Both the position numbers and the translations under genes were made by a program. The notes beneath the pieces are model-generated. The model did not search any database. It saw nothing but the letters and a program-made list of their open reading frames with translations, and was not told the origin of the DNA. Below, one piece after another: positions 17,215 through 27,337 of a stretch of DNA of 64,000 nt. The number at the start of each line of letters is the position of its first letter. Within the stretch, counting starts at the first letter, position 1. This DNA comes from Maridesulfovibrio sp. (GTDB lineage: Bacteria; Desulfobacterota; Desulfovibrionia; Desulfovibrionales; Desulfovibrionaceae), in contig NZ_OY762999.1 in assembly GCF_963666665.1 (NCBI RefSeq), forward strand, positions 3,229,501 to 3,293,500. Direction: 5' to 3'.

Positions 17215-20200
17215 ATGATCAATCTTGCCGGATATGAAAATGTTACCTCCTTGTATGAAGGAAATGACATGATTCTCTGCAGGGCTGTCAGGGGATATGA
17301 CGACCTTCCGGTTCTTATCAAGTACCCTAATTCCGACCTGCCCTCCCCCCGGCTTCTGACTGGACTGAAAAACGAATACGCCACAGCTCAGGAAATCGGC
17401 AACACAGGCATCGTCCCGGCAGTTACCCTGCACCGGACCGACAATTCACTGGCCCTTATTCTGGAAGACAAGGGATACAATTTACTCAGCTCCCTGATCA
17501 CTCACCCCACTGCGGACCTTGCCCAGAAACTGCAGATTGCGCTACGCATCGCCAGCTCTATAAGCCTCGTACATACTAAAGGTTTCCTGCACCGCAACAT
17601 CAGGCCGGACAGCATTGCCATAGCACCGGACTACCGTGAAGCATTGCTGACCAACCTGCAGAACAGCACCCGTATTTCGGATTCATTTCCGCAAACAGCA
17701 GCAGAAATCATATCCCCGGATAACATTGCCTACATTTCTCCGGAACAAAGCGGCAGGGTCAGCACAGAACTGGACAAAAGGTCAGACTTCTATTCACTTG
17801 GCATTACCCTGTTTGAACTTTTCACCGGCCAGAAGCCTTTCGAGAGTAAAGATGATCTCGAACTGATTCATTGCCATCTGGCTAAGGAGCCGCCTGCTCC
17901 ACAAAGTATAAACCCGGAAATTCCCTCCCCGCTGTCGGCAGTAATCATGAAACTGCTCTCTAAAAACCCCGGCGACCGCTATCAGTCTGCACATGGCATT
18001 AAGCAGGACCTGAAAGCATGCATGAATCTCATCGGAAGCGGGAAAAGATTTGAACAATTCACTCCTGGCAATCAGGATCTGTCTGAGACATTCACTCTCT
18101 CGAACAAGCTGTTCGGCAGAAAAGAAGAACTTACTGAATTAAAAGCCGCCTTCAGCAAGGTAATGCTCGGCAGCTGCGAAACAATTTTTATCAGAGGTGA
18201 GGCCGGAACCGGCAAAAGCTCGCTGATTAATTCTTTCAGCAAGCAGGTTTATAAAGAAAACGGTGAATTCGTCTCCGGTAAATTTGACCAGTTCCGGCGC
18301 AACAGGCCATACAGCGCCCTGATTCAGGCTTTTAAGGAACTGCTGCGCAAAAGACTTTCCAGTCCTACCCCGATAATCAACGCTTGGAAGCACAGGATAA
18401 CAAGCGTCCTTGAGCAAAACGCCAGCCTGATCAGCGAAGTCCTTCCCGAACTAGAGCTCCTGATCGGGAAGCAGCCTGCTCCAGCTGAGCTGAGCCCCAC
18501 TGAATCGAGGGACAGATTCAACCTTGCATTCAAAAATTTTATCAAAGTATTTCCGAGCATAGACAAGCCTCTGGTCCTCTTTCTTGACGATCTGCAATGG
18601 GCGGACATATCCACTCTGCAGCTTTTAAAACGTCTGCTTGAAGATCAAGAGACTTCACATCTCATGCTCATATGCGCATACCGGACGAACCTGCCCATGA
18701 ATGACGGGATCAAATCCCGCATTGAAGAAATCGAAGAACTCAACCCAAACGTACTCAGCTTGAAACTGAACAGATTGAAGCTGAACCATGTTCACGGCTT
18801 CATCAGCAGGACCTTAAGGACTGACCGCAAACGAACAGAAGACCTCGCCCGCATGGTATACAGCAGAACCGGCGGGAATCCCCTTTTCGTCCGCGAGTAC
18901 CTGCTCAACATATACCGCGCTGACCTTATAACTTTTGATACCGATAGAACCCGATGGGAATGGGACCTCAAGGCCATCCGGAATATTTCCATGGATGGAA
19001 ACCTTGTGGAACTAATGGCGGAAAAAATAATGACCCAGCCCCCAGAGGGGCAGGACATTCTTAAGGCCGCCTCCGGGATCGGTTGCAAATTCGACCTGCG
19101 TATTCTCACGGAACTCGTGGATTTACCGGAGCAAATCACTCTGGACTACTTAAACATGGCCTTGCACGAAGGGCTGATCATCTCCGATGACGGTTTTACT
19201 TCCTTGGCTGATTTCAATTCACAATCCGGACCCTACTATCTTTCTTTCATGCATGACCGGGTCCAACAGGCAGCTTATTCCATGCTGGATGCGGCAGAAA
19301 AGACAAGCCTGCACCTCAATATAGGCAGGGCAATGCTCGACATCTACTCCGCAGAAGAAATAGATGAATCCAATTTTGAAATTGCCGCCCAATACAGCCT
19401 TTGCATCAGTGCGATAACAGATCCTCAGGAAAGAAAAGAAATCTCAGTTGTCTTCACAAAAGCCGGACGTAAAGCCAAGCGGAGTTCCGCATTTGAAACT
19501 GCCGCCCGCTACCTTTCAACGGCAGCTCTCCTTATGGGAAGCGACGGCTGGGAAACAAGCTACAGGGCATGCTTTGACCTGCACCTTGACTGGTATGAAT
19601 GCGAATTCCTCAATGACTCTGGGAAACAAGCGGAAAGTGTTTTCAAAACCATGATCGGGCACTCACAAAACCGCAAGGATACCACAAGAGCACAACTGTC
19701 CAGAATGCAGCTTTTTTCAGATCAGGGAAGATATCATGATTCAGTGAAGATCGGACTGGATACATTGCGTCATTATGATGTCAATATTCCGCAACTTCCG
19801 GGCAAACTTGCCCTCGCAGCAGAGCTGCTGAAAACAAAGGCTGTACTGGGCAACAAGAAGACCCTGCAATTATATAACCTTCCGGAGATGGATTCCCCTG
19901 AAAATCTCGAAGTAATGCGGCTGCTGATGTATACAATTGCCCCGGCTTACATGTTCAACAAAAAGCTCGTTTTTTTCATTGTCCTGCGTATGATCCGATT
20001 CTCCGTTAAACACGGCAACGGACCATATTCTTCATTCGGATACATGTTTTACGCCATGTTTCTGGCTTCAAAGAATTTTTCATTCAAAAAATCAAAAGAA
20101 TTCACCCGGCTTGCCGTAGAATTGAACAAAAAATTCCGCAACACAGAGCTGGAAACAAAAATCAACACCCTCCGCGGCGGCACACATGATCACTGGCATG

Positions 20201-23200
20201 TCCCTTTGCAGGAGAACATGAATACTCTGGACAAGTCCTTCCACAGCGGGCTCATGAACGGAGATAACACCTATGCCCGCTATGCCGGGTATTTCGCAGT
20301 TCAACTTAAATTTATGCAAGGACATTCCATTGCGGAAGTATACAGTCTTGCAGAACGCTACCTGAACTTCATTCAAAAGAACAAGAATTCATTAAGTTCA
20401 GGAGCGATAAACCTTCCTCTGCAAATGTGTAAAAGCATGGAAGGAAAAACCTATACTCCCGGATATCTTGATGATGATAATTTTCGTGAAGGAAGCCTCC
20501 TAAGTATAGCCAAGAGCAGCGGTTCCGAAGTGGTGGAAAACTGGACAGCAACATCCAAACTGATAACTCTCTCCTTTTTCGGTTACCACACAAAAGCGAT
20601 TGAATATGTCAACAACCTTTACGAAAATGTGGAAGAAGCTCTTTTCGGTATGTATCCGGTTGCTATCTTCCACCTGCTGGCCATCATCAATATGGCTGCC
20701 ATTTTCAAAGACAAATCTTTAAAAACACGCAGGACATACCTGCAACGCATCAATCATTCTTTATCAAGACTGAGAAAATGGGACAAAAACTGTCCGGAAA
20801 ATTTCCGTCACCTATTCCTGATCGGAAGTGCCGAGTTAGCCAGAATCAAGGGCAAAAAAAGCAAGGCATTAGGCTTATACGAAGAGGCCATAAGCTTCAG
20901 CGCCAATGCCGGATATAATAATTTTGCTGCACTCGCCTGCGAGCTGACCGGCAGGTTCCACCTAAGCATCGGTGGAAACCGGTCCGCCATAGCGATACTT
21001 GCCGAGGCCTGCCACTACTACGAAGAATGGGGGGCATCAGCAAAAGTTCAACGGTTGCTCAACGAGTATCCGCAACTGCACAAAACCACCGAGGCAGGTT
21101 TTTCATACGGGGAAGATAAAGGAGACAAGGGATCGCATTCCTTGGATATTTCTGCTGTAGTCAAGGCTTCTCAAGCTATTTCAGGCGAAATAGTCCTTAA
21201 CCGTCTGCTGGACAAATTAATGCGCATTGTAATTGAAAACGCCGGTGCGCAGAAAGCAACCCTGCTCCTAAACAACAAGAACAGACTGGAACTTACAGCC
21301 CATGCATTTGTTTCAGAGCACGGGATAACTACCAAGTCCAACCCTGACCCGGATCAGGAATTATATTGCAAAAGTATTGTAAACTATGTGTTGCGCTCCA
21401 AAGACAATATTGTCCTGCGCGATGCCGGAGCACAGGGGCCGTTCTCCATTGACAGCTACATTATCAGAACAAAGCCGAAATCAATTCTGGCCATGCCGGT
21501 CATCAACCAGCAGCTTATGCGCGGTGTTCTTTATCTCGAAAACAACCTAAGTCCGGGAGTATTTACCGATGATCGGCTGGAAGTGCTGAACCTGCTCTGT
21601 TCACAGGCGGCAATCTCCATCCAGAATGCCCGGCTTTATTCCGACCTTCGCGACTCGGAAACCCAGCACCGTACCCTTCTTGAAAGCATCAATGTAGGTG
21701 TTTTCAGGGCAGATGCGAATGTCGACGGGCTCCTGCTCAAGGCCAACAGGGCTCTTGCCGAAATGTTCGGCTACCGCGATTGGAACGAATTCCGCAAAAC
21801 CCAAGTCAGGACACTGTATATAGACTCCAAAATGCATCAACAGATACTCAATGAGCTTCTTGAAGGCGGCATTGTCCGAGACCGTGTAGTTAATATGCGC
21901 AAACAAGACGGAACCCCTATCTGGGTGAACATGACCGTCTCAATGGAAAGAAACGGCAATAAAGACAACTGCCTTGAAGGTGTCCTTGAAGACGTCACTG
22001 AAAAAAGGAAGGCACAAGAATTCGAAAGGGAAAAAGTCGCCGCAAATGCAGCCAACAAAGCTAAGAGCGACTTTCTCGCCAGCATGTCGCATGAGATCAG
22101 GACTCCCATGAACGCAATTCTGGGAATGGCTGACCTCCTCTGGGAATCAAGGCTGAGCAAAATACAGCGCAACTATGTAAAAATTTTCAGGAATGCAGGA
22201 GAAAACCTGCTCCTGTTGATTAACGACATTCTCGACCTCTCAAAGATTGAAGCAGGGCAGATCGACCTTGAAGAGATCGATTTCAACCTTGAAGAACTAT
22301 TTGAGGAAATAGGTTCCATATTTGCCCTCCGGGCCCAGATAAAAGGTGTGGATTTCTGCTGGTACATCGACCCGGAAGTGCCGCGAATAATCACCGGAGA
22401 CCCGACCCGCCTGCGCCAGATAATTGTAAATCTGGTTGGTAACTCTCTTAAATTTACGGAAAAAGGAACCATCACTTTTGAAGCAGGCTTAACTCAAGGC
22501 GGATATCTGCGTTTTATTGTGAAGGATACGGGGGTTGGTATTCCCGTGGAAAAAATGAATTCGATTTTCGATACCTTTTCGCAGGCGGACTCATCTACAA
22601 CACGCAACTATGGTGGGACCGGGCTGGGACTTTCCATTTGCAGCCGTATGGTGGACAGCATGCAGGGGGGCATTTTCGTTTCCAGTACAGAAGGTGAGGG
22701 GGCGGCTTTTGCCTTTACCATCAGCGCTGAATTTCCTATGCAGCCGGAATATTCTCCTCCGCTTGAAAACTGCGCGATCCTCCTTGTGGACCGGGAAAGC
22801 ATATGCCGCGATTACCTCAGTCTCAGCCTGAGAGACCTGGGGGCAAAAGTATTTTCTGCGGAAAGCCTCGGAGAATCATCATCATTTGCAACGGAAATCT
22901 CATATTCCACATACGAAAACAGAATTCTGCTGGTCGGCAATCCTGAAGGACAGGACGACCGGTTTGAAATGTTGAAGAAGCTTAAGCATGGCCCCTGCCA
23001 AGGCTGGAAACTGATGATGATCATGGAGGCAAAACCCCAGCCAAGGGCAACCGCGAGAGCCAAACAGCTCTGTGCCAGTTATGTCCACCGCCCAGTTCAT
23101 CCACAAGCGATAGTTGAAGACTTACGATACGCCCAGAACTGCATCATAGCTCCTGAAGACAATGAAGAATACGGCCATGATCTAGACGCCAACCAAGTCG

Positions 23201-23625
23201 AAATGATAGAGAGGCCGGAATCTCTGCAGGAAAGGACAGGCACAGAATTCTCTATCCTGCTGGTCGAAGACTCAGAGGACAACCGCATGGTTATCGACCT
23301 CTTTCTCAAGGAGACACCATATAAAATCACTTATGCTGAAAATGGTCAGGAAGGTCTGGAGCAATTTAAGCAGGGCAAATTCGGCATCGTTCTGATGGAC
23401 ATCCAAATGCCGGTCATGGACGGATACGAAGCAACGAAAGCCATCAGGCAGTATGAAAAGGAAAACGAACTCACGCCGACCCCGATTATGGCCTTGACCG
23501 CCAACGCCTTTCAGGAAGATGAACAACGGGCACTGCAATGCGGTTGCACAGCGCACATGGCCAAACCGGTTAAAAAGAAAAAGCTGCTCCGTGTTCTGGA
23601 AGAATACCTAAGTTCAGAAGATTAA
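17215..23625 (+). CDS. Giant hybrid histidine kinase: pseudokinase-AAA-TPR-GAF-PAS-HK-REC-REC
   Basis: This is a 2136-residue cytoplasmic signalling protein with no clear membrane segment. In order: a Ser/Thr-kinase-like domain (1-270) with the catalytic loop HRNIRPDS (H126-N128) where the Asp is replaced by Asn and no DFG is visible; a STAND-like ATPase with Walker A GEAGTGKSS (328-336) and Walker B VLFLDDLQWAD (about 450); a long helical repeat region (about 690-1290); a GAF domain (about 1310-1470); a PAS domain (about 1480-1600); HisKA with the phospho-His1626 in MSHEIRTPMN; an HATPase (NSLKFTEKG, DTGVGIP, GTGLGLSI); a degenerate receiver (about 1850-1970) lacking its Asp; and a normal receiver with Asp2062 in VLMDIQMPVMDG. 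I use the ATG at 17215 because GGGAG lies 10 bases upstream; a TTG two codons earlier is too close. It stands alone between convergent neighbours; no output gene is adjacent. Confidence 0.93.
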   Translation: MINLAGYENVTSLYEGNDMILCRAVRGYDDLPVLIKYPNSDLPSPRLLTGLKNEYATAQEIGNTGIVPAVTLHRTDNSLALILEDKGYNLLSSLITHPTADLAQKLQIALRIASSISLVHTKGFLHRNIRPDSIAIAPDYREALLTNLQNSTRISDSFPQTAAEIISPDNIAYISPEQSGRVSTELDKRSDFYSLGITLFELFTGQKPFESKDDLELIHCHLAKEPPAPQSINPEIPSPLSAVIMKLLSKNPGDRYQSAHGIKQDLKACMNLIGSGKRFEQFTPGNQDLSETFTLSNKLFGRKEELTELKAAFSKVMLGSCETIFIRGEAGTGKSSLINSFSKQVYKENGEFVSGKFDQFRRNRPYSALIQAFKELLRKRLSSPTPIINAWKHRITSVLEQNASLISEVLPELELLIGKQPAPAELSPTESRDRFNLAFKNFIKVFPSIDKPLVLFLDDLQWADISTLQLLKRLLEDQETSHLMLICAYRTNLPMNDGIKSRIEEIEELNPNVLSLKLNRLKLNHVHGFISRTLRTDRKRTEDLARMVYSRTGGNPLFVREYLLNIYRADLITFDTDRTRWEWDLKAIRNISMDGNLVELMAEKIMTQPPEGQDILKAASGIGCKFDLRILTELVDLPEQITLDYLNMALHEGLIISDDGFTSLADFNSQSGPYYLSFMHDRVQQAAYSMLDAAEKTSLHLNIGRAMLDIYSAEEIDESNFEIAAQYSLCISAITDPQERKEISVVFTKAGRKAKRSSAFETAARYLSTAALLMGSDGWETSYRACFDLHLDWYECEFLNDSGKQAESVFKTMIGHSQNRKDTTRAQLSRMQLFSDQGRYHDSVKIGLDTLRHYDVNIPQLPGKLALAAELLKTKAVLGNKKTLQLYNLPEMDSPENLEVMRLLMYTIAPAYMFNKKLVFFIVLRMIRFSVKHGNGPYSSFGYMFYAMFLASKNFSFKKSKEFTRLAVELNKKFRNTELETKINTLRGGTHDHWHVPLQENMNTLDKSFHSGLMNGDNTYARYAGYFAVQLKFMQGHSIAEVYSLAERYLNFIQKNKNSLSSGAINLPLQMCKSMEGKTYTPGYLDDDNFREGSLLSIAKSSGSEVVENWTATSKLITLSFFGYHTKAIEYVNNLYENVEEALFGMYPVAIFHLLAIINMAAIFKDKSLKTRRTYLQRINHSLSRLRKWDKNCPENFRHLFLIGSAELARIKGKKSKALGLYEEAISFSANAGYNNFAALACELTGRFHLSIGGNRSAIAILAEACHYYEEWGASAKVQRLLNEYPQLHKTTEAGFSYGEDKGDKGSHSLDISAVVKASQAISGEIVLNRLLDKLMRIVIENAGAQKATLLLNNKNRLELTAHAFVSEHGITTKSNPDPDQELYCKSIVNYVLRSKDNIVLRDAGAQGPFSIDSYIIRTKPKSILAMPVINQQLMRGVLYLENNLSPGVFTDDRLEVLNLLCSQAAISIQNARLYSDLRDSETQHRTLLESINVGVFRADANVDGLLLKANRALAEMFGYRDWNEFRKTQVRTLYIDSKMHQQILNELLEGGIVRDRVVNMRKQDGTPIWVNMTVSMERNGNKDNCLEGVLEDVTEKRKAQEFEREKVAANAANKAKSDFLASMSHEIRTPMNAILGMADLLWESRLSKIQRNYVKIFRNAGENLLLLINDILDLSKIEAGQIDLEEIDFNLEELFEEIGSIFALRAQIKGVDFCWYIDPEVPRIITGDPTRLRQIIVNLVGNSLKFTEKGTITFEAGLTQGGYLRFIVKDTGVGIPVEKMNSIFDTFSQADSSTTRNYGGTGLGLSICSRMVDSMQGGIFVSSTEGEGAAFAFTISAEFPMQPEYSPPLENCAILLVDRESICRDYLSLSLRDLGAKVFSAESLGESSSFATEISYSTYENRILLVGNPEGQDDRFEMLKKLKHGPCQGWKLMMIMEAKPQPRATARAKQLCASYVHRPVHPQAIVEDLRYAQNCIIAPEDNEEYGHDLDANQVEMIERPESLQERTGTEFSILLVEDSEDNRMVIDLFLKETPYKITYAENGQEGLEQFKQGKFGIVLMDIQMPVMDGYEATKAIRQYEKENELTPTPIMALTANAFQEDEQRALQCGCTAHMAKPVKKKKLLRVLEEYLSSED

Positions 23626-23631
23626 GGACGC

Positions 23632-24606
23632 CTACCAGCGGCGGGTCAAAACAGTCTTCCAACTAGATGGGACAAGATCTTCATAAGCCTGACCCACATC
23701 TTCAAGTCCGGTCATGTCCCCGGACAGACTGATCCCGTAAGGCTTCATAAGCCTGAGGGGATACTTTTCATCCCTGAGCTGAAAGCCTGTTGAGCTGTCC
23801 AATACGGTCAGCATTTCTTCGGGAGACCTGCCTACCAAGACAGCTTCGGGGAAACAACCTGCATCTGCAGTGTGTTCTTCCAAGCCGTCAAAAAGAGTTT
23901 TGCTGATAAAAATAAAATCTTCCTTCCACAAGCTGCGGCCGGCACCGGGAAGTGTTTCATTGCAGATATAGTGAAGCTTTCTACCTTCCAAAAAACCGTA
24001 GCTGTCCTTTTTTTTCGCATCGGCCACAATGACATTACCCAGCCCCATATTTCCAAGCACTTCATTGGTCCGCTCCGCAACAATCTGATTGCGTTCTATG
24101 CCTACCAGCGAAGTGTTTTCAAAACCGTTGCGTTTGGCCTGCACATCCATTGCCAGCATAAGAATGCCTGTGCCGGAACCTATATCCAGCCCAGTAAACG
24201 GCTCGCCATCCAGTTGCGTTTCGGCTTCTGCTATGGCTTTGAAGATGTGCACACTTTTGGGAAGATCGGCCAGCATGCACAGGGCAAACCCATAGGACAA
24301 AAGCTGTTTACGTAATTCAAGGCAGTTCTCCAGAACATCGCTGCCCAGTCTGCGATGTACGAATCGGTCAAAAAGCAATGACACATCGCCAAGTTCCAGC
24401 ACCTGCTCATGGGATCCGGGATAAACATAGGCATGAAAAAATTTTACCATGATATTCATCAGCAGTGGGCCATCCAGTTCAACAGCAGGATTAGAAGCCT
24501 CGGCAATATCCTCATTCAGAGAAGTCCGGCGATAAATTTCTTCCGGCAAAACAGTCTCTTCCATTGCTGGACGCTGCAACAAACGCAAACTGGATCTTTT
24601 GATCAT
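23632..24606 (-). CDS. SAM-dependent methyltransferase (PRMT-like fold)
   Basis: This 324-residue protein has a class I methyltransferase core: motif I FTGLDIGSGTGILMLAMD (about residues 155-172), then an acidic post-I residue in LVGIERNQ, and an adenine-loop region VIVADAKKKD. The arrangement with an N-terminal helical part resembles protein arginine methyltransferase-like folds, but substrate cannot be assigned. I start at the ATG at 24606, which has GGCAGG 8 bases upstream; the longer frame begins with TTG. It converges on the giant kinase gene, six bases apart, and diverges from prfC. Confidence 0.75.
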   Translation of the reverse strand: MIKRSSLRLLQRPAMEETVLPEEIYRRTSLNEDIAEASNPAVELDGPLLMNIMVKFFHAYVYPGSHEQVLELGDVSLLFDRFVHRRLGSDVLENCLELRKQLLSYGFALCMLADLPKSVHIFKAIAEAETQLDGEPFTGLDIGSGTGILMLAMDVQAKRNGFENTSLVGIERNQIVAERTNEVLGNMGLGNVIVADAKKKDSYGFLEGRKLHYICNETLPGAGRSLWKEDFIFISKTLFDGLEEHTADAGCFPEAVLVGRSPEEMLTVLDSSTGFQLRDEKYPLRLMKPYGISLSGDMTGLEDVGQAYEDLVPSSWKTVLTRRW

Positions 24607-24827
24607 TATCTGTACCTGCCTTGATTTTATGCTGCTGATGAAAGTCAATTCTAACGTTTTTTACAATCTATTACCACTGAATTGGTGCAATCTAAGACTT
24701 GACCTTTGCGGTAATCCTGATACGGACAATCCAGCACTTGCGGTGAACGTATCTATAACTAATGGCAAAACGCCTTTAACAGAGTTCCCCGCCACGATCA
24801 AAATATAATCAATACACAGGAACTATC

Positions 24828-26429
24828 ATGTCCCAGAATATAGATCCCAATATCAAGAAAGAAGTTGAACGCCGCCGGACCTTCGGCATCATCAGCCACC
24901 CTGATGCGGGTAAAACCACCCTGACCGAAAAGCTGCTTCTCTACGGTGGAGCGATCCAGATGGCCGGAACAGTCAAATCCCGTAAAGCCGCACGCCATGC
25001 AACCTCCGACTGGATGGCCATGGAACAGGAACGCGGTATCTCCGTAACCACCTCAGTTATGAAGTTCAATTACCATGACTATGAAGTCAACCTGCTGGAT
25101 ACTCCCGGTCACCAGGACTTTTCCGAAGATACCTACCGCGTGCTCACAGCAGTCGACTCCGCACTTATGGTCATTGACTGCGCCAAGGGGGTAGAGGTTC
25201 AGACCAAGAAGCTGATGGAAGTCTGCCGCATGCGCGACACCCCCATCATCACTTTCATCAACAAGATGGACCGCGAAGGTATCGACCCCTTCGAACTCCT
25301 GCAGGACATTGAAGACACCCTGAAAATAGAATGCGCACCATTAAGCTGGCCCATCGGCATGGGTTCCGACTTCAAGGGAACCTACAACATCCACAAGGGA
25401 GAGCTACATCTTTTCTCCGCTGTTCACGGCGGCGGAATCCAGAAGGGCGTGGTTATCAAAGACCTGTCCGACCCACGCCTTGATGAACTGCTCGGAGAAC
25501 AGGCCGAACAGTTGCGCGAAGAACTGGAACTGCTCGACGGTGCAGGCTATCCCTTTGACAAGGAACGCTATCTCGCGGGTAAACAGACCCCGGTATTTTT
25601 CGGCAGCGCCATCAACAACTTCGGGGTTCAGGAAATGCTGGATTCCTTTGTGGAACTTGCCCCGCACCCCAAACCGCGTGCCACCACAACCCGCGATGTA
25701 TCGCCCTTTGAATCCGACTTCTCAGCTGTTGCCTTTAAAATTCAGGCCAACATGGACCCCGCGCACCGTGACCGCATCGCATTCATGCGCATCTGTTCCG
25801 GTAAATTCACGCGCGGCATGAAGGTCCGTCACCACCGCATCGGTAAAGACGTACAGATCGCCAACGCCACCATCTTCATGGCACAGGACAGGACCGGCGT
25901 GGAAGAAGCGTATCCCGGAGACATCATCGGTGTTCACAACCACGGAACCATCAAGATCGGGGACACTTTCACCGAGAGCAAGGAAGAGTTGAAGTTTACC
26001 GGAATCCCCAACTTCGCACCTGAACATTTCCGCCGCGTTATCCTCAAGGACCCGCTCAAGAGCAAGCAGCTCGACAAAGGCCTGCACCAGCTGGCCGAAG
26101 AAGGTGCTGTGCAGCTTTTCAAGCCGCTGGGCAACAACGACAAGATTCTCGGTGCAGTGGGCCTGCTCCAGTTTGACGTCATCATGTCCCGTCTTAAAGA
26201 CGAATACGGTGTTGCCGCTCTCTACGAACCGGTTGAATACCATACCGCCCGCTGGATCAGCAGCAGCGAACCCAAAGAAATCGACGGGGTCAAAAAACGC
26301 TATCCTCGTTTCGTAGCCCTTGACGGTGACGACAACCTGACCTTCCTCGCTCCCAGCCAGTGGCGTTTGCAGCAGGCTGAAGAGGAATGGCCTAAAATCA
26401 ATTTTAGCAAGACCCGCGAGCATCAGTAA
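24828..26429 (+). CDS. prfC: Peptide chain release factor 3
   Basis: RF3 is a translational GTPase that recycles RF1/RF2 from the ribosome after termination. The 533 residues match the family length. GTPase motifs are all visible: G1 SHPDAGKTTLTEK (about residues 24-36), the switch region with RGISVTTSV, G3 DTPGHQDFSEDT, and G4 NKMD (about 147-150). The later domains follow the EF-G-like order. The gene is monocistronic: AGGAA precedes the ATG, and a large hairpin follows. A 233-residue antisense frame is a shadow. Confidence 0.97.
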   Translation: MSQNIDPNIKKEVERRRTFGIISHPDAGKTTLTEKLLLYGGAIQMAGTVKSRKAARHATSDWMAMEQERGISVTTSVMKFNYHDYEVNLLDTPGHQDFSEDTYRVLTAVDSALMVIDCAKGVEVQTKKLMEVCRMRDTPIITFINKMDREGIDPFELLQDIEDTLKIECAPLSWPIGMGSDFKGTYNIHKGELHLFSAVHGGGIQKGVVIKDLSDPRLDELLGEQAEQLREELELLDGAGYPFDKERYLAGKQTPVFFGSAINNFGVQEMLDSFVELAPHPKPRATTTRDVSPFESDFSAVAFKIQANMDPAHRDRIAFMRICSGKFTRGMKVRHHRIGKDVQIANATIFMAQDRTGVEEAYPGDIIGVHNHGTIKIGDTFTESKEELKFTGIPNFAPEHFRRVILKDPLKSKQLDKGLHQLAEEGAVQLFKPLGNNDKILGAVGLLQFDVIMSRLKDEYGVAALYEPVEYHTARWISSSEPKEIDGVKKRYPRFVALDGDDNLTFLAPSQWRLQQAEEEWPKINFSKTREHQ

Positions 26430-26443
26430 GAAGTTCGTAGGTC

Positions 26444-26492
26444 TCTTTCAGGGGAATCAAAGGTGCTGATCACCTTCGATTCCCCTGAAAGA
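26444..26492 (+). terminator. Large hairpin after prfC
   Basis: Two 22-bp arms (26444-26465 and 26471-26492) with a single mismatch enclose a 5-base loop. The 3' side is AT-rich (TATATTTCTG) but has no long T tract, so it could be a terminator or an mRNA-stabilising hairpin. Confidence 0.6.
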
Positions 26493-26595
26493 TATATTTC
26501 TGATCAACGCCGCAGATGGTACTTTATAAAAGGTCTGGGGGTTGACGAAGCCTTGTTTGGCTAATATTCAGAAGAGATACTTTTTATCCTGCTCG

Positions 26596-26637
26596 CCCGT
26601 GGTTTTTCAGGAACGATTATTCCTGAAGCATCACGGG
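26596..26637. other. Two-part inverted repeat upstream of the RNase D-like gene
   Basis: CCCGTG (26596-26601) pairs with CACGGG (26632-26637), and TCAGGAA (26607-26613) with TTCCTGA (26620-26626). The two nested stems form an imperfect hairpin 60 bases before the next start. It may be a second terminator for prfC or a leader structure. Confidence 0.4.
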
Positions 26638-26696
26638 CCGGTAGGAATTCTTTGTTTCCAGATGAGGAAATGTAATTACTACCGGGCAATTTTTAT

Positions 26697-27293
26697 ATGC
26701 AAGTACCTGAACAATATAAAAGAAAATTTACCAAAGACGAAATCAACGAAATGCCCCTGCGCCAGTATGAAGGGGCCATAAAACTGATTGACTGCGAAGA
26801 AGATGTTCCGGCGGCAATCGAAGAGTTGAGCCAATGTGAACTGCTCGGCTTTGATACCGAGACCCGTCCGGTTTTCCGTAAAGGAGTCTCCTACCCTCCA
26901 TCCTTGATCCAATTGGCAACAGAAGACTGCGTCTACCTGCTGCACCTGAATCATATTTCCCTTTCCGACCATATTAAGGAACTGCTCTCCTCCGCCGATA
27001 TCATCAAAACCGGAGTCGCGGTAATCAATGATGTAAAAGAATTGCGTGATGTCTCCCCTTTTGAAGGCAAAGGATTCGTGGACCTCGGCGATCTTGCCAG
27101 ATCACTGGAAATGCAGACCAACGGCCTGCGCAATCTGGCTGCCAACCTGCTCGGTTTCCGTATATCCAAAGGCGTACAATGCTCCAACTGGGGCCGCAAG
27201 GAATTGACCCCGCAACAGATCACCTATGCCGCAACAGACGCTTGGGTAAGCCGTGAGATTTACTTGAAGTTTCAAGAGTTCGGGGTTATTTAA
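26697..27293 (+). CDS. Ribonuclease D-like 3'-5' exonuclease
   Basis: This 198-residue protein is a single DEDDy-type exonuclease domain that removes nucleotides from RNA or DNA 3' ends. Exo I is FDTETRPVF (about residues 58-66), Exo II is in KTGVAVINDVKEL (about 102-114), and Exo III is YAATDAWVS with the catalytic Tyr and Asp (about 182-190). It lacks the HRDC domains of full-length RNase D, so it is one of the short stand-alone members. The ATG has no convincing Shine-Dalgarno. It is followed 44 bases later by an unrelated exported protein. Confidence 0.85.
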   Translation: MQVPEQYKRKFTKDEINEMPLRQYEGAIKLIDCEEDVPAAIEELSQCELLGFDTETRPVFRKGVSYPPSLIQLATEDCVYLLHLNHISLSDHIKELLSSADIIKTGVAVINDVKELRDVSPFEGKGFVDLGDLARSLEMQTNGLRNLAANLLGFRISKGVQCSNWGRKELTPQQITYAATDAWVSREIYLKFQEFGVI

Positions 27294-27337
27294 TTTTTCA
27301 CGCGAATATAAAATTTGCTACCGGAAAGGATGTCACC

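Noticed and set aside
25722..26423. 233-codon open frame antisense to prfC
   Set aside because: Shadow of RF3 codons.
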